Shown: positions 8,750 through 17,742 of the stretch, in pieces
Layout of the letters: the number at the start of each line of letters is the position of its first letter
How positions within the stretch are numbered: position 1 is the stretch's first letter
Source: Phytohabitans rumicis
GTDB taxonomy: Bacteria > Actinomycetota > Actinomycetes > Mycobacteriales > Micromonosporaceae
Assembly (NCBI RefSeq): GCF_011764445.1
Contig: NZ_BLPG01000001.1
Location: 2,976,001-3,040,000, forward strand
Direction of reading: 5' to 3'
Length of the DNA stretch: 64,000 nt
Notes under the pieces: model-generated
The model's input: the letters and a program-made list of their open reading frames with translations, nothing else
What the model was told of the DNA's origin: nothing
The model's database searches: none
Program-made: the position numbers and the translations under genes

Positions 8750-10794
8750 ATGCTTACCTCTGTCACGGGATTCGCGATCCGGCGGCCGCGTCTGGTCATC
8801 GCCGCCTGGGTGCTCGTACTGGTCGCCGGCTTCGGCATCGGCGTCGGCGTCTTCGGGCGCCTCACGGGAGATATCTCCGCGGGGTCGGGCAGCGAGTCGG
8901 CCCGCGCCGACGCGCGGCTGGGCGGTGTGGCCGAGGATCCCGCCATTACGGCGGTGGTAGAGGGCGGTTCCCGGTCTGCCGTCGACGCCGCCGTCACAGA
9001 CATTCGGGCGCTTCCGGGGGTGGCGGAGGTGAGCCCGCCGCAGCCCTCCACCGAGACCGGCGAGGCGTTCGTCCTCCGGGTCACCCTTCGGGACGACTCG
9101 GCCGCAGAGGCGGCGGCGGCGCGCCTGGCGCAGATCACCGCCGCGCGGGTCACCGTCGCCGGCGGGCCGCTCACCGAGGACGAGTACGGCACGCAGGCCG
9201 AGAAAGACGTGCAGCGCGCCGAGTTGTTGACCACCCCGGTCGTACTCGTGTTGCTGCTGCTCATCTTCGGCGGCCTGCTGGCGGCGGGGCTGCCGCTGCT
9301 GATCGCCGTGGTCGGCGTGGCCGGGGCGTTCGGCATCCTCTACGGCTTCAGCGAAGTCACCGACGTCTCGGTGTACTCCATCCAGGTCGTCACGATGATG
9401 GCCGTCGGGTTGGGCGTGGACTACGCGCTGCTGGTGGTGAACCGGTTCCGGGAGGAGCGCTCCGTCGACCCGGACGTGCCGGGCGCGGTTGCCCGTACGG
9501 CGGCCAGCGCCGGCCGTACGGTGCTCTTCGCCGGGCTCACGGTCGCGCTCGCCCTGGCCGGGCTGACCGTCTTCCCCGATCCGTTCCTGCGTTCCATGGG
9601 GCTCGCCGGCATGGCGGTCGTGGTCGTGGACCTGCTCGCCGCGCTGACCCTGCTGCCGGCGATGCTGGTGCTCTTCGGCCGCCGCATCAAGCCGGCGGCA
9701 CCGAGTAGCGGCGGCGGCTTCTTCGCCCGCGTGGCGCACGGTGTGCAGCGCCGTCCGGTCGTGACGCTGCTGGTGACCTCGGCCGCACTGGTGTTCGTCG
9801 CGCTGCCCGCGCTGGATCTGCGGCTGGGCCTCGGGGATCCGCGCATGCTGCCGTCCGACTCGGCCACCCGCCAGCTGTACGAGGCGCTGGAGACCCATTA
9901 CCCGCAGGGGAACGCGCCGGATCCGATCGAGGCGGCGGCCGCGGTGGGCGCCGACGATCCCGACCTGGCCGCGCTGCGCGACCGGATCGCCGGCGTGGAC
10001 GGCGTTTCCCGGGTCGAGGTGGTACCGGTCGGGACCGACCTGACGCTGCTGGAGGCGTACCCGGTCGAGCCGCCGACGTCCGACCGCACGAAGGAGGCTG
10101 TGGAAGAGATCCGCACGCTGCCGGCGCGGTTCGACGTGCTGGTGGGCGGGGACGCGGCCATGCTGGTCGACTACGAGGCGATGCTGGTGAGCCGCGCGCC
10201 CTGGGCCGCCGGCGTGGTGGTGCTGGGCACGATGGTGCTGTTGTTCGCGTTCACCGGGTCGGTCCTGCTGCCCCTGAAGGCCGTGCTCACCAACGCGCTC
10301 AGCATCGGCGCCGCGCTCGGGCCGTGGTGTGGGTGTTCCAGCAGGGCCATCTGGCCGGCCTGTTCGCCACCGAGGGACTGGGGTACGTCAACCTGACCGT
10401 GCCCGTGCTGGTGGCGGCGATCGCGTTCGGGCTGTCCGTGGACTACGAGGTCTTCCTGCTCTCCCGCATCCGGGAACGGTGGTTGGCCGGCGTACCGGCC
10501 GACCGTGCGGTGGCCGAAGGGATCCAGCGCACCGGACGGATCATCACGTCGGCGGCGCTGCTGCTGGTGGTCGTCTTCGCCGGCTTCATCACGGGCGGCT
10601 TCGTGCCCATCAAGGGAATCGGGCTGGGACTGGTGCTGGCGGTGGCGATCGACGCGACGGTCGTCCGGATGTTGTTGGTACCGGCCACGATGACGCTGCT
10701 GAACCGGTACAACTGGTGGGCACCCGCGCCGTTGCGCAAATTGCATGGCCGGATCGAGGTTTCAGAAGAGCGGGAACCGGCTTTGGTGGGCTGA
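8750..10794 (+). pseudogene. MMPL/RND-superfamily transporter, frameshifted near 10320
   Basis: Would encode about 681 aa of an MMPL-type inner-membrane exporter: one N-terminal membrane segment, an extracytoplasmic domain, a block of membrane helices with VGLGVDYALLVVNRFREE, a second extracytoplasmic domain, and a second helix block with FGLSVDYEVFLLSRIRERW. The two Asp-Tyr motifs are the proton-relay signature of the family. Reading frame changes at about 10319-10321: upstream reads ...NALSIGAALG, downstream continues VVWVFQQGHLAG in another frame, and one extra G would join them. Either a pseudogene or a base missed in sequencing. Start ATG 8750; GTG 8729 is an alternative. It follows the kinase-regulator pair, suggesting regulated efflux. 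Confidence 0.85.
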
Positions 10795-10816
10795 ACGACG
10801 TCGCCGGCTGAACGAC

Positions 10817-10847
10817 AAGGAGGGCACCCGAATCGGGTGCCCTCCTT
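10817..10847. terminator. bidirectional terminator between MMPL gene and hupB
   Basis: Perfect 14-bp inverted repeat (arms 10817-10830 and 10834-10847, three-base loop) rich in GC and ending in CTT on the plus strand. It lies between two convergent genes and can serve both. Confidence 0.8.
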
Positions 10848-10861
10848 TGGTATCGCCTGGG

Positions 10862-11407
10862 TCAGCGCTTCGGCGCGGCCTTGCGGGCCGGGGCCTTCTT
10901 GGCGGGGGCCTTCTTCGCCGCTGCCGTGGTGCGCGCGGTGGTGGCCTTGGTCGCCGCCGCGCGGGTCGACTTGGCCGTGGTCGCCTTCTTGGCGGGGGCG
11001 GCCTTGGTCGCGGCCGCCTTGGCGGGGGCCTTCTTCGCGGCGGTAGTGGTGGTGGCCTTGGCAGTGGTCGCCTTGGCAGTGGTCGCCTTCGCGGTACCGG
11101 TGGTCTTCTTGGCGGCGGCTACCTTCGGCACCTTGCCGCTGGCAACCATCTCCTTGAAGCCGGCGCCGGCGCGGAAGGCCGGAACCGACGTCTTCTTCAC
11201 CTTCACCGCTTCGCCGGTGCGCGGGTTGCGAGCTGTTCGCGCACCGCGCACCCGCTTCTCGAAGACACCGAAACCGGTGATCGCCACCCGGTCGCCCTTG
11301 GTGACAGCGTTCTGGACCTCTGCCAGCACCGCGTCGAGCGCCGCCGTCGCCGCCTTCTTGTCCCCCAAGCGGGCGGCGAGCGCCTCGATGAGCTCGGCCT
11401 TGTTCAC
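10862..11407 (-). CDS. hupB: HU-family nucleoid protein with long Lys/Ala tail
   Basis: 181 aa. Residues 1 to about 92 form a normal HU/IHF domain: [19 protein letters not shown], the core [20 protein letters not shown] and the DNA-contact arm region. After about residue 100 comes a low-complexity tail of repeated AAKK, PAKKA and [10 protein letters not shown] units, like the eukaryotic-H1-like tail of mycobacterial HupB (Rv2986c). Such tails bind DNA and compact the nucleoid. The GTG start is supported by GGGAGGGA a few bases upstream. An upstream ATG at 11491 is in frame but would add residues unlike the family. The position next to leuD matches M. tuberculosis. Confidence 0.93.
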   Translation of the reverse strand: MNKAELIEALAARLGDKKAATAALDAVLAEVQNAVTKGDRVAITGFGVFEKRVRGARTARNPRTGEAVKVKKTSVPAFRAGAGFKEMVASGKVPKVAAAKKTTGTAKATTAKATTAKATTTTAAKKAPAKAAATKAAPAKKATTAKSTRAAATKATTARTTAAAKKAPAKKAPARKAAPKR

Positions 11408-11523
11408 GACTTCCCTCCCGTACCTAACATTGGACTCAACACGAGCCATTCTGCGCGCACGGTATGCCCTTTGCCCACTCGGGGCAAACATCCTGCCGAA
11501 AAAAGGCGTTGTGTCGTAACGGA

Positions 11524-11556
11524 TTCGCCCCTGTCGGATGACCCGACAGGGGCGAA
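11524..11556. terminator. terminator downstream of leuD
   Basis: Perfect 14-bp stem (11524-11537 with 11543-11556) and a five-base loop, 16 bp past the leuD stop on the minus strand. No U-tract, as is common in GC-rich actinobacteria. It separates leuCD from hupB transcription. Confidence 0.75.
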
Positions 11557-11572
11557 AACGGCTAGGTTCGCG

Positions 11573-12160
11573 CTACAAGACGGCTGGCAGGAAGGGCAGA
11601 CGGCCCTTCTCGTACGCGGTAATCGCGTCCTCGTGGCGCAACGTCAGTCCAATGTCGTCCAGGCCCTCCAGCAGGCGCCAGCGGCTGAAGTCGTCCAGCG
11701 GGAAAGACCAGGTCGCGTCGTCCGCGCGTACCTCCCGACTGGTCAGGTCGACCGTTACCTGCGCGGTCGGGTCGCTCTCGACCAGGTCCCACAGGGCTTC
11801 CACAGCCTTGAGTTCCAGCTCGACCGGCAGCAGGCCCTCCTTCAACGCGTTGCCCCGGAAGATGTCTCCGAAGCGCGGCGAGATGACGGCCTTGAATCCG
11901 AAGTCCCGCAACGCCCAGACGGCGTGCTCGCGGGAGGAACCGGTCCCGAACTCCGGCCCGGCGATGAGGATCGAGGCGCCCGCGTACACGGGATTGTTGA
12001 GCACGAAGCTTGGATCTTCCCGCCACGCGCTGAAGAGCCCGTCGGCGAAGCCCGTGCGGGTCACCCGCTTCAGGTAGACCGCCGGGATGATCTGGTCGGT
12101 ATCCACGTTGGACCGGCGCAGCGGGATCGCCGTACCGGTGTGCACGGTGAACTTGTCCAT
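11573..12160 (-). CDS. leuD: 3-isopropylmalate dehydratase small subunit
   Basis: Small (swivelling-domain) subunit of isopropylmalate isomerase, which converts 2-isopropylmalate to 3-isopropylmalate in leucine synthesis. 195 aa, the usual length. Family features: early [15 protein letters not shown], the substrate loop [17 protein letters not shown], and [18 protein letters not shown]. It follows leuC after 12 bp, so the two subunits are co-expressed. In the same complex LeuC supplies the iron-sulfur cluster. A stem-loop terminator follows. Confidence 0.97.
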   Translation of the reverse strand: MDKFTVHTGTAIPLRRSNVDTDQIIPAVYLKRVTRTGFADGLFSAWREDPSFVLNNPVYAGASILIAGPEFGTGSSREHAVWALRDFGFKAVISPRFGDIFRGNALKEGLLPVELELKAVEALWDLVESDPTAQVTVDLTSREVRADDATWSFPLDDFSRWRLLEGLDDIGLTLRHEDAITAYEKGRLPFLPAVL

Positions 12161-12172
12161 GTCGTTGCGGCC

Positions 12173-13621
12173 TCAGTTCAGATCGGCGGGCGCGGCGAGG
12201 CGGCCCACAACGGCGGTTGCGGCGGCGACCGGCGGCGAGACCAGATGGGTACGCCCACCACGGCCCTGCCGGCCCTCGAAGTTGCGGTTGGAGGTGGACG
12301 CCGAGCGCTCGCCGGGCTTGAGCGTGTCCGGGTTCATGCCGAGGCACATGGAGCAGCCGGCGAACCGCCACTCGGCGCCGGCGTCGGTGAAGACCTTGTC
12401 CAGCCCTTCATGCTCGGCCGCCTCGCGCACCACGGCCGAGCCGGGCACCACCAGCATCCGTACGCCGTCGTGGACCTTGTGGCCGCGGAGCACTTCCGCC
12501 GCGGCCCGCAGGTCTTCCAGCCGGCCGTTGGTGCACGAGCCGACGAAGACGACGTCGACCGCGATGTCGCGCAACGGCGTACCGGGCCGCAGGTCCATGT
12601 ACTCCAGCGCGCGCCGCGCCGCCGACCGGTCGACCTCCTCGACGAACTCCTCCGGGTCCGGCACGGCGCCGTCGAGCGCGCTGCCCTGCCCCGGATTGGT
12701 GCCCCACGTGACGAACGGGCTGATCCGCGTCGCGTCGAGGATCACCTCGGTGTCGTACGTGGCGCCCTCGTCGGTCACCAGGCCGCGCCAGTGCGCCACC
12801 GCCGCGTCCCACGCCTCGCCCTGCGGCGCGTTGGGGCGCCCCTTCAGGTACGCGAAGGTGGTCTCGTCCGGCGCGATCATGCCGGCCTTGGCGCCCCACT
12901 CGATGGACATGTTGCAGATGGTCATCCGGCCCTCCATCGAGAGCGCGCGGATGGCCTCGCCGCGGTACTCCACGATGTGGCCGCGCCCGCCGCCGGTGCC
13001 CACCTGGGCAATCAGCGCCAGCACGAGATCCTTCGAGGTGACGCCCGGGCCCAACTCACCGGTGACGGTCACCGCCATCGTCTTCGGGCGGGACTGGGGC
13101 AGCGTCTGCGTGGCGAGCACGTGCTCGACCTCGCTCGTACCGATCCCGAACGCGAGCGCGCCGAACGCGCCGTGGGTCGCGGTGTGTGAGTCGCCGCACA
13201 CGATCGTCAAACCGGGCTGGGTAAGCCCCAGCTGCGGGCCGATCACGTGCACGATCCCCTGCTGTTCGTGGCCCAGCGGGTGCAGCTTCACGCCGAACTC
13301 GGCGCAGTTCTTCCGCAGGGTCTCTATCTGCGTACGCGAGGTCGGGTCAGCGATCGTCAACAGGTCACCGCGACGGGTGTTGAACGCCGGGTCGGCGTAT
13401 CCCGTGGGCGTGTTGTGATCCTCGGTCGCGAGCGTCAGATCCGTGCGCCGCACCGGGCGACCGGCCATCCGCAGGCCGTCGAACGCCTGCGGGCTGGTCA
13501 CCTCGTGCAGAAGGTGCAGGTCGATGAACAGCAGATCCGGCTCACCCTCGGCGGATCGCACCACGTGGGCGTCCCACACCTTTTCGGCAAGGGTCCTGGG
13601 TTTCTGCGTGTCTCCCACCAT
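12173..13621 (-). CDS. leuC: 3-isopropylmalate dehydratase large subunit
   Basis: 482 aa aconitase-superfamily subunit that binds the [4Fe-4S] cluster. Cluster cysteines are visible in [10 protein letters not shown] and in the [10 protein letters not shown] pair. The substrate signature [10 protein letters not shown] lies near residue 65-75. Start ATG 13621. A TAGGAT hexamer six bases upstream on the minus strand suggests a very short or absent 5' leader. The gene is divergent from the IclR-type regulator with about 50 bp between them. In Streptomyces the orthologous regulator (NdgR) controls leuCD, so the intergenic space probably holds its operator. Confidence 0.97.
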   Translation of the reverse strand: MVGDTQKPRTLAEKVWDAHVVRSAEGEPDLLFIDLHLLHEVTSPQAFDGLRMAGRPVRRTDLTLATEDHNTPTGYADPAFNTRRGDLLTIADPTSRTQIETLRKNCAEFGVKLHPLGHEQQGIVHVIGPQLGLTQPGLTIVCGDSHTATHGAFGALAFGIGTSEVEHVLATQTLPQSRPKTMAVTVTGELGPGVTSKDLVLALIAQVGTGGGRGHIVEYRGEAIRALSMEGRMTICNMSIEWGAKAGMIAPDETTFAYLKGRPNAPQGEAWDAAVAHWRGLVTDEGATYDTEVILDATRISPFVTWGTNPGQGSALDGAVPDPEEFVEEVDRSAARRALEYMDLRPGTPLRDIAVDVVFVGSCTNGRLEDLRAAAEVLRGHKVHDGVRMLVVPGSAVVREAAEHEGLDKVFTDAGAEWRFAGCSMCLGMNPDTLKPGERSASTSNRNFEGRQGRGGRTHLVSPPVAAATAVVGRLAAPADLN

Positions 13622-13670
13622 CTGGACATCCTAAATTCTGGGAGGTATGTTTCGGCTTGTGGGACACAGT

Positions 13671-14357
13671 ATGAGCGGTGTCGGCGTTCTCGACAAGGCG
13701 GTGGTCATCCTGGCCGCCTGCGTAGACGGCGCCAGCCTGGCCGAACTCGTTGATCGCACCAAGCTGCCGCGAGCCACCGCGCACCGGCTCGCGCAAGCGT
13801 TGGAGATCCACCGAATGCTGGTACGGGACACCCAGGGACGCTGGCGTCCCGGGCCGCGCTTGGGCGAACTCGCCAACGCAGCCCCCGACGTGCTTCTGAC
13901 CGCCGCGGAGCCGCTCCTGGCCGCGCTCCGCGACGCCACCGGCGAGAGCGCACAGCTCTATCTTCGTCGCGCCGACGAACGCATCTGCGTCGGGGCCGCC
14001 GAACGCGCCAGCGGCCTGCGCGACACCGTCCCGGTGGGCGCGGTGCTCCCCATGACCGCCGGGTCCGCCGCCCAGGTCCTGCTCGCCTGGGAACCGCCCG
14101 AGGCCGTCATGCCCCTGCTGCCCCGCTGCAAGTTCACCGGCCGCACCCTGGCCGAGGTACGTCGCCGCGGCTGGGCGCAGAGCGTCGCCGAGCGCGAGGC
14201 CGGTGTGGCGAGCGTCTCCGCCCCGATCCGCGACCGCACCGGTCGCGTGATCGCCGCGATCAGCGTGTCCGGCCCGATAGAGCGCCTCGGCCGCCGCCCG
14301 GGAGACCGCCACGCCATGGCCGTCGTCCGCGCCGGCCAACGCCTCAGCGGCTTGTAA
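13671..14357 (+). CDS. ndgR: IclR-family transcriptional regulator (NdgR-like)
   Basis: Regulator of about 228 aa, divergent from leuC. The N-terminal winged helix-turn-helix is SGVGVLDKAVVILAACVDG followed by PRATAHRLAQALEIHRML. The C-terminal IclR effector domain includes GESAQLYLRR, ASGLRDTVPVG and GVASVSAPIRD. The SGVGVLDKA opening and the leuCD neighbour are as in NdgR of Streptomyces and Rv2989 of Mycobacterium, known regulators of leucine and other amino acid genes. ATG 13671 is preferred because family members begin at SGVGVLDKA; ATG 13647 would add eight residues. Confidence 0.88.
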   Translation: MSGVGVLDKAVVILAACVDGASLAELVDRTKLPRATAHRLAQALEIHRMLVRDTQGRWRPGPRLGELANAAPDVLLTAAEPLLAALRDATGESAQLYLRRADERICVGAAERASGLRDTVPVGAVLPMTAGSAAQVLLAWEPPEAVMPLLPRCKFTGRTLAEVRRRGWAQSVAEREAGVASVSAPIRDRTGRVIAAISVSGPIERLGRRPGDRHAMAVVRAGQRLSGL

Positions 14358-14424
14358 CCCGCCCGCTCCCCGCGCTCCGCGCGCTTCCCGCGTTCCGCGT
14401 CCGCGTTCCGCGGCCCGCGGACTT

Positions 14425-14555
14425 GCGCGCCGATCAAGGACTTGCGCGCCGATCAAGGGCATATGGTCGTGCTTTGATCTCCGATCCACGACCGTATGCC
14501 CTTGATCGGCGCGGGATTCCTTGATCGGCGCGGGATTCCTTGATCGGCGACGCGC
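14425..14555. repeat. intergenic repeat family B, copy 1 (57-bp core at 14451-14507)
   Basis: Core stem-loop with 21-bp arms (one mismatch) starting GATCAAGGGC and a 15-base loop CTTTGATCTCCGATC. It is flanked by partial units (GCGCCGATCAAGGA on the left, two GGATTCCTTGATCGGCG on the right). It lies in the convergent gap between the IclR regulator and tRNA-Glu. Other cores are at 31406, 35578, 35990 and 51111. No open reading frame with family features is present here. Confidence 0.88.
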
Positions 14556-14634
14556 CGACCGCCGGCGACGGCGGACCGCCGGCGACGACCGCCGGCGCAA
14601 CGCGCGCCCGCAGCGCCATACCGGGAAGACGACG

Positions 14635-14661
14635 AAGGGCCCGCGCTCTGCGCGGGCCCTT
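14635..14661. terminator. terminator downstream of tRNA-Glu
   Basis: Perfect 11-bp GC-rich stem (14635-14645 with 14651-14661) ending in TT, five bases beyond the tRNA-Glu 3' end on the minus strand. Confidence 0.75.
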
Positions 14662-14666
14662 GCATG

Positions 14667-14739
14667 TAGCCCCGACCGGATTCGAACCGGCGCTACCGCC
14701 TTGAGAGGGCGGCGTCCTAGGCCGCTAGACGACGGGGCC
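14667..14739 (-). tRNA. tRNA-Glu (CTC anticodon)
   Basis: 73-nt cloverleaf read on the minus strand. Acceptor GGCCCCG pairs with CGGGGCT, with a G-U at position 1. The anticodon stem-loop CCGCCCTCTCAAGGCGG gives CUC. The T arm GCCGGTTCGAATCCGGT is standard. CCA is not encoded. The Glu-Gln tRNA pair beside the leuCD region is also found in M. tuberculosis. Confidence 0.95.
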
Positions 14740-14824
14740 AGGACTTTCGTTCCGCTGCCCTTGGAGGACAACGGTGCTGAACTCTACCAGAGACCAACAC
14801 CGGTGCCTTCGCAGGACATCGGCG

Positions 14825-14896
14825 CTGGGGTACCAGGACTCGAACCTAGACTAACTGAACCAGAATCAGTTGGGCTGCCAATTACCCCATACCCCA
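14825..14896 (-). tRNA. tRNA-Gln (CTG anticodon)
   Basis: 72-nt tRNA on the minus strand. Acceptor TGGGGTA pairs with TACCCCA. The anticodon arm ACTGATTCTGGTTCAGT gives CUG, and the T loop is TTCGAGT. About 85 bp upstream of tRNA-Glu and probably in the same transcript. Confidence 0.95.
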
Positions 14897-14971
14897 TTGG
14901 CGCGTGCCGCAGGCTCGCACCGGAGGGGAACTCTACCCGACCCTGGGGCGGCGCCCAAATCGACCCGTACG

Positions 14972-15748
14972 TCACTCCACGGCCACAACCGGGTTGGCCA
15001 GGTCACCTATTCCCTCGATCCGCACCGTCACGGTGTCGCCGGCGAGGATCGGGCTGACGCCGGCCGGCGTGCCGGTCAGGATCACGTCGCCGGGCAGCAG
15101 CGTCATGACGTGTGAGACGTACGACACGAGGGTGGGCACGTCGAAGACCAGGTCTTTGGTGCGGCCGAGTTGGCGTACCTCGTCGTTGACCTCGCAGCGG
15201 ACTTCCAAGTCGCTCACGTCGAGGTCGGTGACGATCCACGGGCCGAGCGGGCAGAACGAGTCGAAGCCCTTCGCCCGGGTGAACTGGACGTCCGCCTTCT
15301 GCAGGTCGCGGGCGGTCACGTCGTTCGCGCAGGTGTAGCCGAAGATGACCCGGGACGCGTCGGCCCGGCTCAGCCGGCTCACCGGGCCCACGCCGATCAC
15401 CACGGCCAGCTCGGCCTCGTGCTCGACCTGCTTGGACTGCGGCGGCAGCTTGATCGAGTCGCGCGGGCCGATCACCGACGTGGACGGCTTGAGGAACATC
15501 AGCGGTTCCTTGGGCAGCTCGTTGCCGAGCTCGGCGGCGTGGTCGGCGTAGTTGCGCCCGATCCCGATCACCTTGCTGGAGAAGATCGGTGCCAGCAGCC
15601 GCACGTCGGACAGCGCCCATCGCTGCCCGGTGAGCCGCACCTCATCGAACGGGAGACCGGTGGTCTCGGCGACGGTCAGGCCGTCCGCGTCGCCCTCGAC
15701 GACCCCGAACGACATCCCACCGGCATGAACGAAACGAGCGATACGCAC
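14972..15748 (-). CDS. fumarylacetoacetate hydrolase family protein
   Basis: 258 aa. Metal-binding acidic residues sit in HEAELAVVIG and CANDVTARDLQ, and the C-terminal LTGTPAGVSPI loop is typical of FAH-type enzymes. These hydrolyse or decarboxylate beta-diketo and acylpyruvate compounds, and in many actinobacteria the gene is named for 2-hydroxyhepta-2,4-diene-1,7-dioate isomerase. Substrate cannot be told from sequence. GTG 15748 (VRIARFVHAGG) is preferred over TTG 15757. The position beside the Glu/Gln tRNAs equals Rv2993c of M. tuberculosis, suggesting a conserved housekeeping role. Confidence 0.88.
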   Translation of the reverse strand: MRIARFVHAGGMSFGVVEGDADGLTVAETTGLPFDEVRLTGQRWALSDVRLLAPIFSSKVIGIGRNYADHAAELGNELPKEPLMFLKPSTSVIGPRDSIKLPPQSKQVEHEAELAVVIGVGPVSRLSRADASRVIFGYTCANDVTARDLQKADVQFTRAKGFDSFCPLGPWIVTDLDVSDLEVRCEVNDEVRQLGRTKDLVFDVPTLVSYVSHVMTLLPGDVILTGTPAGVSPILAGDTVTVRIEGIGDLANPVVAVE

Positions 15749-15771
15749 GACGTTCAACCTACCCTGGACGG

Positions 15772-16575
15772 ATGCTGGTCCTGGACGAGGCGGTGTGGAA
15801 GGCGCGGCGGGCGGCGCACGAGCGCCGGGTCGATGCCTGGATCGCCCCGCATCTGGAACGCCGGCGCGCCGGGATCAAGCACCCGGTCGAGGATTTTCTG
15901 TTCACCTACTACTCGTTCCGCCCGGCGCAGCTGCGGCGGTGGCACCCGGGCGCGGGCGTCATCCTCGAAAACGGCGAGGTCCTCGAAAGCAGCGAGCAGG
16001 TGACGCTCAACACCCAGTGGATCAAGACGCTCCTGGAGCAGACGGCGAAGCGACCGGCCCACTTCGGGTGCTTCGGCATGCACGAGTGGGCGATGGTCTA
16101 CCGCGCCGACGGCGTGCGCCACGGTCAGGTGCCGCTGCGCCTGTCCCCCGCCGAGACCGCCCGCGTGGTGGAGAGCAACCGGGTGCGGTGCAGCCACTTC
16201 GACGCGTTCCGCTTCTTCACGCCGCCGGCCCGCCCGCTCAACCAGCTCAGCCCGACCCGGGAGACCCAGCACGAGAACGAGCAGCCGGGCTGCCTGCACG
16301 CCAACATGGACCTCTACAAGTGGGCGTACAAGCTGTCGCCGCTCGTCGAGAGCGAGCTGGTCGCGGACGCCTTCGCGCTCGCGCGCGACATCCGCGCGCT
16401 GGACATGCGCGCCAGCCCTTACGACCTGGCCGAGCTGGGCTATCCGCCGGTCCGGGTCGAGACCCCACAAGGCAAATCTGAGTACGCGTCGGCGCAGCGC
16501 GCCTTCGCGGAGCGAGCGGCTCCCATACGGCTCCGGCTGATCGAGGCGATCAGTCGACTCGACGGTTCTTCTTGA
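15772..16575 (+). CDS. conserved actinobacterial protein, often labelled 3-methyladenine DNA glycosylase
   Basis: 267 aa. Recognisable blocks are HPVEDFLFTYYSFRP, QLRRWHPGAG, FGCFGMHEWAMVYRA and GCLHANMDLYKWAYKLSP, which recur in actinobacterial proteins labelled 3-methyladenine DNA glycosylase. I see no helix-hairpin-helix or other clear glycosylase motif, so the label is recalled, not demonstrated. His- and Trp-rich conserved blocks suggest a metal or ligand site. The gene starts 23 bp from the divergent FAH gene. Its 3' end overlaps arfB on the other strand by 26 bp. Confidence 0.6.
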   Translation: MLVLDEAVWKARRAAHERRVDAWIAPHLERRRAGIKHPVEDFLFTYYSFRPAQLRRWHPGAGVILENGEVLESSEQVTLNTQWIKTLLEQTAKRPAHFGCFGMHEWAMVYRADGVRHGQVPLRLSPAETARVVESNRVRCSHFDAFRFFTPPARPLNQLSPTRETQHENEQPGCLHANMDLYKWAYKLSPLVESELVADAFALARDIRALDMRASPYDLAELGYPPVRVETPQGKSEYASAQRAFAERAAPIRLRLIEAISRLDGSS

Positions 16576-16969
16576 TCTGGGAACGGCGGCGCTTGTCGTC
16601 GAGCCGCCGCTGTTTCGCGGCCCGGCTCGGCTTGGTGGGTCGCCGTGGGGGCGGCGGCGGGGCGACCGCCTCCCGCAGCAGCGCGGCCAGGCGTTCCCGG
16701 GCCGCCTCCCGGTTGGCGAGCTGGGCGCGGTACTCGCTCGCCGCGATCGTCAGCACCCCGTCGACCAGCCGGTTCGCGAGCCGGTCCAGGGCGCGGTCCT
16801 TCAGTGGTGGCGGGAGCGCCGCCGACCCGGCCACGTCGTACGACAGCTCGACCCGGCTGTCCGCGGTGTTCACCCCTTGGCCGCCGGGCCCGGAGGAGCG
16901 CGAGAAGCGCTCGCTCAGCTCCGCGCCGGGGATCACCAGGCGGTCGGTCACGCGAAGGTCGTCGGGCAC
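16550..16969 (-). CDS. arfB: peptidyl-tRNA hydrolase ArfB (ribosome rescue)
   Basis: 139 aa stand-alone class I release-factor domain. The catalytic GGQ is seen in SSGPGGQGVNTADSRVEL near residues 25-40. A basic C-terminal tail (AAKQRRLDDKRRRSQIKKNRR) is expected to enter the empty mRNA channel of stalled ribosomes. ArfB then hydrolyses the peptidyl-tRNA. Length and architecture match the family. It is convergent with, and overlaps by 26 bp, the preceding gene. The membrane-protein gene follows immediately upstream on the same strand. Confidence 0.92.
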   Translation of the reverse strand: MPDDLRVTDRLVIPGAELSERFSRSSGPGGQGVNTADSRVELSYDVAGSAALPPPLKDRALDRLANRLVDGVLTIAASEYRAQLANREAARERLAALLREAVAPPPPPRRPTKPSRAAKQRRLDDKRRRSQIKKNRRVD

Positions 16970-16974
16970 GCCTA

Positions 16975-17655
16975 CTAGTTAAGCGCGTTCACCGCGCGGG
17001 CGATCACCAGGACCACGATGAGGAACGACACGCACGACTGCACCGTCATCGCCATCTTCCCCCAGCGGGCCAGCGGCATCGTGTCGGTCGGGCTGAACGC
17101 GGTCGAGTTCGTGAACGCCAGGTACAGGTAGTCGACGAAGACCGGCCGCCACTTCTCGTGCGCCAGGTCCGGCAGCGTCATCTGCGGGAAGAGGAAGTCG
17201 GGCTGCAGGCGGGTGGCGCTGGCCCGCACGGCCGGGCCGCCCCGGTCGAGCAGCCAGTACCAGAGCGCGAAGACGATCACGTTGGTCAGCCAGATGACCG
17301 CCCCGCTCACCAGCACGTCGCCGGGCTGCTCGGTCTCGCCCCGGACCAGCACGAGCACCAGCCGCCCGGTCGACCAGATCACGGCCACGGTCGCCGCCGC
17401 GTTCAGCGCGAGGCTCGCGGCCCGCACGGCCTTCGTTTCCTCGTTGATCCGGAACGGGTTGACGGCGAGCACCCCGAGCAGGAGGGCGATCTCGACGGAG
17501 GGCAGCAGCCACCTCGGGTCGAATGCGAGCTGTTGCGGGGTCACCCACTGCAGCGCGATCGCCACGGCGATGGCGAGCGCGACCGGCGACCGGTGCTCGC
17601 CCGGGTGCGGTCGCCGCCACAGGGGTTCAGTCACTCGTCCATTGTGGTTTGACAT
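16975..17655 (-). CDS. DUF1345-like multi-pass membrane protein
   Basis: 226 aa with about five membrane segments (VALAIAVAIALQWV, SVEIALLLGVLAV, LNAAATVAVIW, VLVSGAVIWLTNVIVFALWYW, VSFLIVVLVIARAV). The block FVDYLYLAFTNSTAFSPTDTM before the last helix resembles the region in DUF1345 proteins that recalls a potassium-channel pore, so an ion-conducting role is conceivable but unproven. ATG 17655 would overlap the -35 box of the divergent pectate lyase promoter; GTG 17634 avoids this and is a fair alternative. It lies 5 bp upstream of arfB on the same strand. Confidence 0.65.
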   Translation of the reverse strand: MSNHNGRVTEPLWRRPHPGEHRSPVALAIAVAIALQWVTPQQLAFDPRWLLPSVEIALLLGVLAVNPFRINEETKAVRAASLALNAAATVAVIWSTGRLVLVLVRGETEQPGDVLVSGAVIWLTNVIVFALWYWLLDRGGPAVRASATRLQPDFLFPQMTLPDLAHEKWRPVFVDYLYLAFTNSTAFSPTDTMPLARWGKMAMTVQSCVSFLIVVLVIARAVNALN

Positions 17656-17677
17656 CTGCCAATCTGGTTCCTAAAGT
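17649..17677 (+). promoter_or_regulatory. promoter of the pectate lyase gene
   Basis: TTGACA (17649-17654), a 17-bp spacer, then TAAAGT (17672-17677). This is a near-consensus housekeeping-sigma promoter, unusually good for a GC-rich genome. It points at the pectate lyase gene and is followed at once by a 16-bp palindrome. Confidence 0.75.
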
Positions 17678-17680
17678 GCT

Positions 17681-17696
17681 TGGAAAGCGCTTTCCA
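17681..17696. promoter_or_regulatory. LacI-family operator
   Basis: Perfect 16-bp palindrome TGGAAAGCGCTTTCCA with the central CG typical of LacI-family sites. It begins three bases past the -10 box and so covers the expected transcription start. A bound repressor would block the pectate lyase promoter. The regulator is not encoded in this window. Confidence 0.8.
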
Positions 17697-17742
17697 CATT
17701 CGAGGGTCTGCCACCTCACCCGCTCCGAGAGGCAGACCCCGC

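Noticed and set aside
10745-13189. 814-codon plus-strand open frame across hupB, leuD and leuC
   Set aside because: Low-complexity Gly/Arg-rich shadow of three well-identified minus-strand genes.
13622-13670. Attenuator upstream of leuC
   Set aside because: Only about 50 bp separate leuC from the regulator gene, with no leader peptide or terminator; control by the IclR-type regulator is more likely.
14425-14560. CRISPR array
   Set aside because: Repeated GATCAAGG units look array-like, but there are no regular spacers and the units form one palindromic element found elsewhere.
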